Shown: piece after piece, positions 23,811 to 33,565 of the stretch
Layout: every line of letters starts with the position of its first letter
Numbering within the stretch: the stretch's first letter is position 1
From: Epiperipatus broadwayi
Taxonomy: Eukaryota; Onychophora; Udeonychophora; Euonychophora; Peripatidae
Length of the DNA: 64,000 nucleotides
Assembly (NCBI GenBank): GCA_028023455.1
Contig: JAQFVV010000036.1
Span: forward strand, 8,502,007-8,566,006
Direction of reading: 5' to 3'
Made by a program: the position numbers and the translations under genes
The notes under the pieces: generated by a model
The model's database searches: none
Told to the model about the DNA's origin: nothing
What the model saw: the letters and a program-made list of their open reading frames with translations, nothing else

Positions 23811-25491
23811 TGTGACATAGCACTAGTAGATATATGATATAAAACTTATGTATATCTACATTATATGTTTCATAATTTAAAAAAAATATGATCAAATTTA
23901 TTTGAAAGAATAGTTAAAGACACTATTATTTAAGTACTTCTAAAACATCATTTTGTAAATATAAAAAAAAGATTGTGTTATATTGTTTTGGAAGAGAATA
24001 AAGCTACTTACTCAAAATAAGTGGGGGAAAGAATTAGAAAATCGATCTCCTTTTTAAAGGAAACTCCTTTTTGTAAATTAAGAAAGTAAAATGTATAAAA
24101 ATAAGTAAATATAAAAATCAGAATAAAATTTAGTTTGTAAAAGAAAAACTTTCAAAAATATAATTAGTCTAAAAGATTACTGATTGAATTAATTAAAAGA
24201 AAAACATGCAAATTATCTCATAAAAGTTGTAATAGATTAATCTTAAAAAAAATAGATAATGTACATGTAAAAATTAATTAGATTAAAGCAAATGTAAAAA
24301 TCAATTAGATTAACATAATGTAAAAATTAATTAAAAAATAGATTTCAAATTCTAATCAAAATTAAAAACTATGATAAGGAATTAAAACAATGAAAGAGAA
24401 AAAGTATATAAAGTCATAACAGTCTATTATTATTCAGTCTGGTCTTTAATCTGTAATTCAGTCCAGTCTTCAATCTGTTAGATAATTTTACTGTTCAGTC
24501 TGTAAGACAGTTCTGGCCTTTATTTTGTGATTGAAGTAGTGTGGTCTTTATTCTGATAATGATTCAGTTCAGAATATTATTCCATTTGGACAGAATGCAG
24601 ACTTAGAGTTTTTCATTGAGAATCCAAACAACCAGAGACCCAGATATTTGGAAAATGTAAATGCAATAGTAAGCCAGTAAATTACTGCTGTGATCAACAT
24701 CAATGCAAAAGCCACATAACTAGAAACATGCATTGCTAGACATCCATAAGACTGTTTGACAACTTCATTGCTTAGTTCTAAGTAAAATCAACTATACTAA
24801 TTTGGAGACAATACCCAGAACAAATACCTAAGCCTTAAAAAGCTGCTGTTGCATACTCTCTCTTCCCCCATAAGCCCCAGAACCATTGAGGGAACCAAAA
24901 GACCAACAGGTTGGAAATACATGCAAATGGAAATCTAGGTAAAGATACTTTAAATGACTAAATACACGCTTGATTTTAAATGAAATGAACTCTAACAAAG
25001 AATTATTATAGTTAAAGCCTAAAGTCATCATTTGTAATTTCTTATGTAAAAAATTATTGTTATATTAGGTTACATATATGTGGGTGCATAAATAAATAAT
25101 AATGTTTTTTAATTGTTATTTGGTCTATTTCTCTCTCTCTTTTTGCACTGCATTACCATTAAATTAAGTGTATAAATATCTATGAGCTAGTTTGGGTTAT
25201 TTCAAGTGGTGGATTGGTGAGCCTGTCATTTAAGTATGCCAGCTATATATAAACTATATAGTTGGCTGGTACCTGTGTTTGTTCCTCAAAAAAATAAAAT
25301 ACTTTGGATGGCAGGGTTTTGTTCTAGCAGCCAAGGTGGGCCACAGTCAAAAAATGTGGTCATGTTATGCTCTGTAAAGCCTGATCTGACCATGGGTATC
25401 ATTGATAGATAGATTATGAATGGTATTCTCCTCTCTGCTTTAAGGACCAGTCTGTTCTCTTGGTATTAATGCCAAAAGATAAAAGATTACA
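23811..25491 (+). mobile_element. Solo LTR, family B, copy 2
   Basis: Diverged direct repeat of 9729-11469, starting TGTGACATAG and ending GATTACA. It keeps the 'aaagtatataaa' TATA region (about 24411) and the repeated 'cagtctggtctt' blocks. Many indels separate the copies. No internal region or target-site duplication is seen. Confidence 0.6.
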
Positions 25492-25615
25492 TGTTAAAAA
25501 GTATTTAAACCTAGCAGTAATAAACTTATTCAGAGGGACACAGTTCAACATATAGTAACAGCTTATAATTTAATATTTATTTAATTGATATTGGACTGTA
25601 AGGTTATTAAAAGGA

Positions 25616-25649
<34 letters not shown>

Positions 25650-25689
25650 GCAAAACCATAAAACAATACAATACTAGATTAAATTTTAA
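25492..25689. repeat. AT-rich spacer with (AT)n microsatellite
   Basis: The (AT)n run spans about 25618-25646. Nothing else is recognised. Confidence 0.7.
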
Positions 25690-25703
25690 AATTTTTACCA
25701 AAA

Positions 25704-25757
25704 TCCTTACACGACCATGGTTTCATCTACTACAAATAGACCTTCTCAAGTGAAAAT
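25704..25757 (-). ncRNA. Decayed hammerhead ribozyme at the Penelope 3' end
   Basis: On the minus strand, the stem I side TTTTCAC pairs with GTGTAA (one mismatch). TTGAGAA stands where CTGANGA is expected (C3 to U, G8 to A). Stem II GTCTA/TAGAT is good. GAAA is followed by stem III ACC(AU)GGU and a GTC triplet. Penelope-like elements are known to encode hammerheads, so the layout is credible, but two core changes should make this copy inactive. Confidence 0.6.
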
Positions 25758-25813
25758 CAATCTAAAGGAAAACATATATATATATATATACAAACAAACC
25801 TTCCCATAATTCA

Positions 25814-26467
25814 CTACAAATTCCACCTTCCCTTAATATCAAAAGAAGTCTTCATAAGATTGATAGCCTCAGAATCAAGGAGTTTTATCATCAAAGTCTC
25901 CTTTATTCTTCTTTTTAACTCATTCTTTTCATAAAAAATAACTGAAGCATTGTTAAACAATATTCTATGACCTGTATTCAATTCATGAATATATAAAGCT
26001 GAGTTAAGATACCTATGTTTAACCCTACTTATATGAACCTTAACCCTTTCATTAAGGCTAAATTTACTCTGACCTACATAAAATTTACCACAACTACATG
26101 GAATTTTATGAACAATACCAGGAATAGACCTACTATCAATAGACTGCTTTGAACCATTAAGTAATGAATTCAAATCAGAACCTTTCCTCCATGCAACCTT
26201 CATTCCACCTAACAAATGACTATTCCTATAAACCAAATTATAAATTGATGCTTTAAATGGTAAAGACATATAATCATCATCCTTACCAACAAAATTCTTA
26301 TCCAAATCACGACTATAAACATTATTATTAAATACCACTTTTTTAATAAAATCATGATTATAACCCAATTCTACATATTCAGCAGCAAATTGACTTCTTT
26401 GAATATCAGCATCATTATTAAAATTATTAAGCCTTCTATTCCGACAACAAAAATTCAACAAAGACAT
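25814..26467 (-). pseudogene. Penelope C-terminal part with GIY-YIG endonuclease
   Basis: The frame has 217 residues. The GIY-YIG domain occupies about residues 115-205. GIVHKIPCSCGKFYVGQS holds the GIY-like and YVG boxes, preceded by the CSC pair typical of Penelope endonucleases. Next come the NERVKVHISRV stretch with the catalytic-type Arg, SALYIHELNTGHRI with the conserved His, and a final E-x-x-L-I/K helix. The endonuclease nicks target DNA for element insertion. The domain itself looks intact, but it is cut off from the RT by frame breaks at about 26470-26515. Confidence 0.9.
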
Positions 26468-26515
26468 TTTTTTTATGTATAAAAGGCTGATAACTATCAG
26501 ACCTAATCATATTTC

Positions 26516-26896
26516 TCAAATTTTTTTAGGTTTTATAAAATGACTACAAAACAAAACATCATTACCCTTCTCAACATTTAAATCTAAAAACTTTAATTTT
26601 ACAAAATCAAAACCACCCCCCTCAATTGTAAACTTAATACTAGAATCAAAACCATTCAATGCACATAAAAACTCTTCTAATTTCTCTTTCTGAATAACAA
26701 ACAAACAATCATCAACATACCTAACAAATAATTTAATAAAACATGAAAACATATTAATAATACTATACTCCAAATAATCAATATAGACAGCACACATCAA
26801 TGGAGAAATGACATAACCAATAACCCAACCTTCTCTAATATTATAAAACACATCATTAGACATAAAATACATTGAATCCTCTAACAGCAAAAGCAA
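26516..26896 (-). pseudogene. Penelope reverse transcriptase, catalytic core
   Basis: The frame has 126 residues. VIGYVISPLMCAVYIDYLE corresponds to RT block 4, and RYVDDCLFVI is the catalytic YVDD box (block 5). KFTIEG and LKFLDLNVEK follow as in Penelope RTs. The catalytic Asp pair is present. The frame is separated from the upstream RT piece by about 40 bp and a frame change, so no full-length enzyme is encoded. Confidence 0.88.
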
Positions 26897-26934
26897 ATCA
26901 TGAAAAACCTTAATCTTATCTGCAGAAAAACATT

Positions 26935-27264
26935 CTAATTTTTTTTTAAAATTGAAAGAAAAACATCAATACTTTTTAATCTATTAACCAATTGATACAT
27001 ATTTTCAATGTCTAAACTACCAAAAACACAATCATCATCCAAAACAAAAACATTTATTTTCTTAAAAGCCTCAAAAGAAGAAGAAACACAAAATTGACCC
27101 AATTTTATATAATCCTTAAAATATCTTATAATAAATTTTGATATTTTATCAACAATTCCTCCTGTAAAATCAAAAATACATCTCAAAGGAAAATTATCTT
27201 TATGAGACTTCAAATTAATATATATATATATATATAAGTAAAGAAAATAATGCTTCAACCACAA
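26935..27264 (-). pseudogene. Penelope reverse transcriptase, N-terminal blocks
   Basis: The useful part begins after an (AT)n-encoded leader, with FPLRCIFDFTGG and a long helical stretch. FGSLDIENMYQLV is the RT block carrying the first catalytic Asp (D of LDIENMY). The sequence upstream of about 27200 has no further RT match, so the element is truncated there. The apparent start codon lies in low-complexity sequence and is not meaningful. Confidence 0.8.
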
Positions 27265-27575
27265 CGGGGGTTTTTATATTTAAACTTGAAATGGAAGCTT
27301 GGGAATCCAGAAGTAAAATAAATCAATCAGTTGTAGAAATTAATGATTGAATTAATTAATTTCTGGACATCTCATGTTTTTATTTCAATTATAATATAAA
27401 AATACTAATTGTAGTTGAAGAAAACAATTACTTTTTGGCTTTTTATTTCACAATAAATGAAAGCATTTAATAAAATATTTTTACATATATTATTTTTATC
27501 TTTTAGTGTTCATACAATAAGAAAGTGTTTATAAATAGATATTAAGTGATATTAACAAGTAACATCAGAAATATA
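27265..27575. other. AT-rich spacer
   Basis: Unrecognised sequence between the Penelope remnant and the mariner-type element. Confidence 0.4.
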
Positions 27576-28324
27576 CCAGGGTGGCCCAAAAGTAGGTTTA
27601 CAGTTATGGATAAAATTATTTGGTCAGATGAGGCTTGCTTTAAATTATCTGGTCATGTGAACAGGCATAACTGTATGTACTGGGTTGATGAAAATCCTCA
27701 TTTGACCATAGAGATTAACCAGCCTGGCATTACAGTTTGGGGTGCATTATCAAGCGAAGGTGTTGCTGGGCCTGTTTTTTTAAATAGAACTGTAAATGGA
27801 GAGAACTACCTGGACATGCCTCATGAAGTAGTAGTGCCACAACTCAAAACTAAACCTAACTTTGACAAACTTTTCTTTCAGCAGGATGGAGCATCACCAC
27901 ATTATGCGTCTACAGTAAGAGACTACCATAACCAAGTTTTTCCACAGCGTTGGTTTGGAAGGGGCAGCATCGAATGGCCACCACGTTCACCTGACCTGAC
28001 ACCTATGGATTTCTTTTTTTGGGGTGTTGTTAAAAACAAGGTTTATGAGAAGAAACCCAAAACAATAAATGATTTAAAAGATTACATTCATCTCACATTC
28101 GCAGAAATTGATGAAGAGCGGAATTTGTGTCGCACTGTATGTCAGAGTGTCCTGCAGAGATTTGAAGAATGTTGCAATGTTGAAGGAGAATATTTTGAGC
28201 ATCTGAGAGGTTAAATTGTTTATGTTTATGTTAACAGGTATAATGAATTTCCCGCTGTTCTAGTGTCAAATTTTCAAATAAATAGTCTATGTGATAACTG
28301 TAAACCTACTTTTGGGCCACCCTG
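27576..28324 (+). mobile_element. Mariner/IS630-type element, 5' deletion derivative
   Basis: Perfect 31-bp terminal inverted repeats, starting CAGGGTGGCCCAAAAG, lie at 27577-27607 and 28294-28324, flanked by TA as expected for this superfamily. The element is only about 750 bp because the left repeat passes directly into the catalytic domain, with no DNA-binding region. The identical ends suggest fairly recent movement. Confidence 0.9.
27606..28214 (+). CDS. Transposase catalytic domain, DD(35)D type, lacking DNA-binding domain
   Basis: The open frame begins at 27546, but the ATG at 27606 is the natural start because earlier codons are flank and inverted repeat. Counting from 27546, the first catalytic Asp is in IIWSDEA (28), the second in FFQQDGASPHY (114) and the third in PPRSPDLTPMDFFFWG (150), giving 35 residues between the last two. 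No stops or frameshifts interrupt about 200 residues. The helix-turn-helix domains that bind the inverted repeats (normally over 100 residues upstream) are missing. Such a protein cannot be expected to transpose alone. It might be inert, act as a competitor of the full-length enzyme, or be moved in trans. The uninterrupted frame is a notable oddity for a deletion derivative. Confidence 0.85.
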   Translation: MDKIIWSDEACFKLSGHVNRHNCMYWVDENPHLTIEINQPGITVWGALSSEGVAGPVFLNRTVNGENYLDMPHEVVVPQLKTKPNFDKLFFQQDGASPHYASTVRDYHNQVFPQRWFGRGSIEWPPRSPDLTPMDFFFWGVVKNKVYEKKPKTINDLKDYIHLTFAEIDEERNLCRTVCQSVLQRFEECCNVEGEYFEHLRG

Positions 28325-29285
28325 TATATTAAAAAGAAGAATTTCAAGAACAATAGGTATAAGATATATATTATCTGAGTTTATATAGCACAATTGACGA
28401 TACTATTATACCACACATTTCAACTGGTTTACTTTGTTATTTTCTGGAGGGAGACAATGTTTTATAAAAATAATATTCCTTATCTAGAAGATAGCAGATA
28501 TGAGCCACCCAAAAAACCTTGAGGTTACCTTTTTTATATGAATGTTCATAACATTTATTTGAATATTATAAAAGAAATGTTATCTGGGTTTTATCAGTGT
28601 TGAACTAAACTATTTATTGTACCAAGCTTATTTGGTTGGATCATACTTACTCTCTTCTAAATAATAAAATTAAAGTTTAAATTATTAATGCTATCTTTTG
28701 AGTATGTATGTTCATAACATTTGTATTACAATAATGTATAAAATAAAAAAAATATTGGTTTTGTTTTATGAAAAATCATTTATATATCATTACAAAATTT
28801 ACTACTTTCACTAAAAAATCTTTAAATATATAAATTCAATCTCCATATGATTAGATCTAAAAAACAAAGCAAAATTGTCTGGATATATGTAAAGGTGAAG
28901 CCACCTCTTATCCAGATTTTCATTAGAACATATACCTACATATCCACATTGTCAAAATCATCATAACATTTAGAAACATTGATAATTAATCATTTTGAAA
29001 AAGGGGTATGTATGTCCTTTTAGGTCATAGCTCTTATGTTCATAAAACCATATTTAGTAGAACTTATTTGATTATCAATATTTTTAATGATGTAAACTAA
29101 TAATACACTTATATATCATTAATTTTCTACATCTTTTGTTAAATACAATGCAAATATGTATTTGCATATTTTGAATATTAAAGAATTAGTGAGTTTATTA
29201 AAATTTATAATTATTTCTAATATTGAGATGTTAAATAACTTGAGATTAAATGTTGTGTACCAACAATGTAGTGTGTAAAATACCA
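28325..29285. other. AT-rich DNA
   Basis: No gene or repeat family is recognised. 'gtatgtatgttcataacatt' phrases recur near 28543, 28700 and 29008, a hint of a diverged local repeat. Confidence 0.35.
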
Positions 29286-29483
29286 TTTACTCCTTTCTTA
29301 GATACTTTATCAATACTTTTATTTTATCCAACTAACAGTTTCAACTTTCATGCAGTCATCATCAGAGCTCTTGTTAATTCTATTTCCAAAACCCAACTGT
29401 GATGAAGACTGCAGGACAGCCGAAACTGTTAGTTTGATAAAATAAAGATATTGATTGATAAAGTGTCTAAGAAAGGAGTAAAT
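29286..29483. repeat. Inverted repeat with hammerhead-like core
   Basis: The arms 29286-29365 and 29400-29483 are complementary for about 80 bp, with some mismatches. Both contain the phrase ...GAAACTGTTAGTT...GATAAAATAAA on their outward strand. The structure resembles the foldback dimers of hammerhead families 1 and 2. No coding capacity. Confidence 0.7.
29330..29372 (-). ncRNA. Possible hammerhead core, family 3
   Basis: On the minus strand, CTGATGA (complement of 29359-29365) is followed by a weak stem II (GACT/AGTT), then GAAA and a possible stem III ACU(GUU)AGU ending UU. Stem I is poor (about two pairs). The opposite arm has TGTGATGA...GCCGAAAC, with the core position C3 changed. This is a candidate only. 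Confidence 0.3.
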
Positions 29484-29914
29484 GCCTTATGATTTGTTAA
29501 AGTAGAAATCAATATATAGGAAAAGAAGAAATAGAAAATTGTATTACATGTATAAAATGTGTTAATTCTTAATAATAGATTGCTATGGAATTATAAAAGA
29601 ACAACTAAGAGACTTTATGTTTTAAATTACAAGTTATAGAAAGGGTCAATATAAATTGCTATAACTTTGGATTTTATAGGTTAAGAAAAGGCACGTGATT
29701 CTATACACATTTCCACAATGATTAAAGCTTAGAATTATTATAATACAGTTTTGGGGCATTATCATATTATGAAGAATATTTATCAAAACTGAAATAGCAG
29801 TGATTAGGTTACATGGTGATATTAAGAAGATTAACATTGATTAGAGTATATATCAGGGTATTTCTGTATCCCCTATCCATCAAACTATTTAATCAGTATA
29901 TATATTATTGGACA
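29484..29914. other. AT-rich DNA
   Basis: No recognised gene or repeat. Confidence 0.35.
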
Positions 29915-30107
29915 ATTGAAATCTTAAACTGGATTCTAAGAGATTGTAAAAGATCCAAAAAGAGACCGCATATGAGATGGATGGATGAAATAAGAAAGTG
30001 TGCAGGGGTGATGTGGATAAGAGAAGCTAAAGATCAGAGAAGATGGATTGAACTTGGAGAGACCTTCATTCTGCAGTGGATTCATAATGGTTGATGATGA
30101 TATATAT
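29915..30107 (+). pseudogene. RTE-type LINE, 3' end of ORF2
   Basis: The frame encodes the last ~55 residues of an RTE-clade polyprotein: TIEILNW, RDCKRSKKRPHMRWMDEIRK, then EAKDQRRWIELGETFILQW. A TGATGATGATA tail follows, the simple repeat typical of RTE 3' ends. It matches the copy at 61015-61355. The fragment is short and 5'-truncated. Confidence 0.85.
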
Positions 30108-30114
30108 TTTGAAT

Positions 30115-30735
30115 CATTTTAAAAAGGTACAATTTTACAAGAAATATTATGGGGATTAAACTGGTAAAATTAAGGAATAAAAATACATAGATCTTACTTA
30201 ACTAGATTTTACAGGTGATTTATTGTTTTTGCAAATAATGCTTCAGAATTTCAGAAAATGTTACAAAATTGTCATATGAAAATAAGAAAGTAAGACTAAG
30301 GATGAATTTTAAAAAGAGGAAAGTAATGTTCAATTAGATTTTCACAGAGAAAGTAAAAAATTGATAATCAAAAGTGAATGCCACAAATGTTTTGATCATA
30401 CTATTAACAGAAATAAAAATATAATTGATGATATTAATCATAGAATTAAATCTGGATGGAGTGTCTTTTGTAAAAATATGCCCATGTACTTGAAAAGGAA
30501 GATTTTTAAATAGATGTGGACATGTAGAACTGAAATTTGTACACTTTAGCAAAAAAGCAGCATAGAAACTTTAGACCACTTTACAAAATATGAAGAAATA
30601 TACATTGAAAATAGCAAGAGGTACTAAAAGAAAAATACTGGGTGAAAGAATATTATTAAGCTGTCATTTAGTTGGAAGAGAAATGCTTTTATGTTTCATT
30701 TACGACACAGGAAGACTAGGAGTTGAGATAAAAAT
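30115..30735 (+). pseudogene. RTE-type reverse transcriptase fragment
   Basis: Read through several frame changes and stops, the order follows RTE reverse transcriptase. An ADDLL-like catalytic box is reconstructed around 30205 and is followed by FANNASEFQKML. Then come MNFKKRKVMF, KNIIDDINHRIKSGWSVFCKN, LKRKIFK and a TEICTL block. It lies downstream of the C-terminal fragment at 29915, in reverse of the natural order, so the two come from different insertions or a rearrangement. Confidence 0.75.
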
Positions 30736-31774
30736 TTATTCATCTACTTTTAAAAAGTCAAATAGTTAAAACTATATTTATATAGATAAACAAATAAATA
30801 GACAAATACAAAATAATATGTGTAAGTAACAAAAATTATTGACAAACATAATAACTCATCTAAATATTTTAAAAATCACTAAAGGTGTTAAGAATTTATC
30901 AGCGCGATTAGAAATTTTTCATTAGTTGTCTCATATCAAGTCAGACACCATCCAAAAATTGCCAAGTGAATAATGTGTAGCTGCTCTTATATAGAGAGTA
31001 AAGCAAAACCAAAGTAAAACCTGTTATCAGGCAACAATTGACTAACCTGATAATAACTTCTTGACTATTTCCTAGAGCAATAAATGAAAAGACCTTAGCC
31101 AGCTAAATTGTTTTATCTTACAAATATAAAAGTAAAAGAGCATTAAAGCAATCTTTTCAATAAATATCAACTTCAGGGTAAAGATTTATTTATTAATTCA
31201 TCAGAAGAAAAAAGTGAAGAAGATGGCAAATATTTACTAGCTTTTTAAAAGCTGAATAGTGAGAATTCGAGTAATTTTCCATTTTCTTTTATGCTCTATC
31301 TAAGGATAGCATGATATTCGTTTATTGACCTATATTGGATAATTGTTCAAATAGTAATGGGATAGTTATCTGAAAGAAAAATTCTAAGTATCCTAACATA
31401 TTTATTTTCCTGGATTTGAATTTTAGCCATAGACACTGCAAGTGGTGCACTATCTATTCTCCACAATGTCCTTTGTTCTATGTACGAATGTATATGATTT
31501 TTTGTAAAAAAGATTTTCTTAATTGAAAATTTTTTTGTTATAATCTAATGAATATCAGAATAAAAGTTTGAAACTTTATGTAATAGTAGTTCATTTATGT
31601 AGTTCAAAACAATGACTAATATATCAATTTTATAGAGAAAAAATAATACCAAATAATAGTACTGTGAATTAAAAAACTACAGATTTCCAAATTTGTTCCA
31701 TACACACTCATACATATATAAAATCCAAGTATTATTCTAATTTCGACTTACAATATATATGTATGTAATATTTA
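30736..31774. other. AT-rich DNA
   Basis: No gene or repeat family is recognised. Confidence 0.35.
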
Positions 31775-31862
31775 CTAAGGTTTTAACCTCAAGAATATGC
31801 GTGTAAAAATGCGATATTAGGGACCTCTACAGGTCTTAACCACAAGCTTACGCTTGGAAGAA
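31760..31862. repeat. Short interspersed repeat with conserved ACCTCTACAGGT core
   Basis: Matches 37520-37625. Both copies share 'taatatttactaag', 'catatgcg'-like and 'agggacctctacaggtctta' blocks and 'cacaag'. The core is an inverted repeat (ACCT-CTAC-AGGT). Family unknown. Confidence 0.55.
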
Positions 31863-32128
31863 AAGAGGGGTATATAATTTTTTTGTATAGTGTTATTTAC
31901 TTCTAATTTAATCTTACATTATTCTGGAATATTTTGACTTTATCGTATCAAATATATTTTGAATACTTATATATGGATTTCCATGCCCATCTATTCCATA
32001 AATTTCACAACAGTAAAAAAATGTTTTTTATTTTTTAAGATATCCTCCCATATTGTAAGTTTTTTTATTTCCTTACCTTTTGTTGTTTTTTCAAAATGTC
32101 AAATACTGTTTTTGGTTTTTGTTTTTAA

Positions 32129-33451
32129 CTATTGTAATTTCTTAATCCTGCTTGATCTTTCTTCTGCAGTGGCATCCTTAGTATCATCAGATGAATACTC
32201 ATCAGTAATTTCTTCATAATTATCGTCAGTGGTTGGGGAGGAAGTGGACACTTCTGCAAATTCCAAAAACAATGGACGGCAATGACCAACAAATGGGTCA
32301 TAGGCATATCCCAATTTACAATGGCGTTTTGATAATCGGTTTTTACTAACAACCGGAATTATAAACTCAAGGCTGCACACTTCTCTGGGAACTGCAATGT
32401 TGTTAATTCCAAAATTATTAAATGGAAATTCTGGTATTTCTACACAAATTGTTTCACTTCCTACTGTAAAAGGCATTAAACCAGTTCCACATTGAGAAGA
32501 AATACGATTTTTTGAATAATAATTGGTTACAGTACATGTGACATGGTCACCTCTTGAGTAAAGATCTTTTAATAAGGTAGTTAAATAGACATCATTGTTA
32601 GAATAAATCGTTTTAGGAACTTGGCAGATTAGGTCATCTACATTAACATAATTACATTTAGCACAGTAAAGGTTTTTAAATGCATAACCTCCAGGAGTGT
32701 AAACATATGCAGTATATGAAAGGCATTTACTATTAATCAGATCATCAGTCCAGGCTGCATGACACCAGGCAGTGTTTTCCTTACACAGTTTCACCCTTTT
32801 TGAAATACTTTTAGGAGGAAGACTGAATTCTGTTTGACAATTAATTCCATTTCTATAGCCTTTCATAAAAGCATCTTCCAAATCGTAATCCCATGATCCA
32901 TAGTTCAAATTATATTTAAGATGACTTCGTAAATAAGTTACATCGAGCAAGAGGCTGCTTCCGTCATAGGCTGTGCATGACAATACAGGAAGCCACAATT
33001 TCAATACTCCAGCATTTTCATTATTACACACGCCACAATACATATTTCTGTAAGTAATATTTGAAAATAAACTAGTTGCGGGAATGTAAAGAAAAGGATC
33101 GTTGAAGGTAGGGTTTTCACATAAGCGTTTCATTTCGGCATCTGCATCATAAGGGCATTTAACTTTTAGATAATAATTGTGAAGTAGCCCTTCTTTAGTG
33201 CATGTAAAGTCGGGATTGGGACGGGAGATATTGTGTATTGAATCGATGCAACAATCGCCATATATGACACAATCGTCAGTGCAAAAACAATTTGCTTGTT
33301 TAACATCGGCTATCACGCTGCGGTCCCAATTTGAATTGTATTCACACATACGTTGCTGTTTACAAAAGTCGCTCCCGACACCATTTGAAATGACAGCCGA
33401 AAGTATTCCCTCTATGGTGAGAAGAATTACGAACAAGCATTTTATCGTCAT
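32129..33451 (-). CDS. Secreted somatomedin-B-domain protein, adhesion-receptor-like ectodomain
   Basis: The only convincing host gene: a single uninterrupted coding exon of 440 residues. An in-frame TAG lies 12 bases before the ATG, fixing the start. Residues 1-20 form a signal peptide. Residues 30-84 form a somatomedin-B domain with all eight Cys (30, 36, 55, 57, 61, 67, 68, 84), including CFCTDDC and GDCC. Then come two blocks of the type NxYCxxCN (MYCGVCNN near 137 and LYCAKCNY near 260), each followed by a hydrophobic/Cys strand. This pattern is seen in arthropod and mollusc ectodomains of Methuselah-like or adhesion-type GPCRs. About 26 Cys are present after the signal peptide. The C-terminus is Ser/Thr/Asp/Glu-rich. 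No transmembrane helix or GAIN/GPS region is present before the stop, so the product should be secreted. It could be a decoy-like paralogue or the first exon of a receptor whose 7TM exons lie elsewhere. Confidence 0.85.
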   Translation of the reverse strand: MTIKCLFVILLTIEGILSAVISNGVGSDFCKQQRMCEYNSNWDRSVIADVKQANCFCTDDCVIYGDCCIDSIHNISRPNPDFTCTKEGLLHNYYLKVKCPYDADAEMKRLCENPTFNDPFLYIPATSLFSNITYRNMYCGVCNNENAGVLKLWLPVLSCTAYDGSSLLLDVTYLRSHLKYNLNYGSWDYDLEDAFMKGYRNGINCQTEFSLPPKSISKRVKLCKENTAWCHAAWTDDLINSKCLSYTAYVYTPGGYAFKNLYCAKCNYVNVDDLICQVPKTIYSNNDVYLTTLLKDLYSRGDHVTCTVTNYYSKNRISSQCGTGLMPFTVGSETICVEIPEFPFNNFGINNIAVPREVCSLEFIIPVVSKNRLSKRHCKLGYAYDPFVGHCRPLFLEFAEVSTSSPTTDDNYEEITDEYSSDDTKDATAEERSSRIKKLQ

Positions 33452-33524
33452 GTTCTTCGTATTCTAATTAAATAAACAAATGCTGCGTTGCGACTTCCGT
33501 AATTATCATTTTATCAAGTATAAA

Positions 33525-33565
33525 TGTCAATGGCTTATGACGTAATTAATCTTCTTTTATATAGT
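33525..33565 (-). promoter_or_regulatory. Candidate core promoter of the somatomedin-B gene
   Basis: On the minus strand, TATATAAAAG (33554-33563) is followed by TTACGTCA, a CRE-like site (about 33538-33545). The TATA box is about 105 bases before the ATG, leaving room for a short 5' UTR. Confidence 0.5.

Larger units (their letters stand above)
25690..27264 (-). mobile_element. Penelope-like element, 5'-truncated and decayed
   Basis: Reading on the minus strand, the order is a reverse-transcriptase N-terminal part (27264-26935), the YVDD core (26896-26516), a linker with GIY-YIG endonuclease (26467-25814), and a 3' end holding a decayed hammerhead motif (25757-25704). RT followed by GIY-YIG is diagnostic of Penelope-like elements. 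Two frame breaks and an (AT)n tract at its upstream end show it is inactive. Confidence 0.9.

Noticed and set aside
33198-33467. Plus-strand open frame over the somatomedin-B gene
   Set aside because: Antisense shadow of the minus-strand coding exon; the same applies to the minus-strand frame at 32125-32352.
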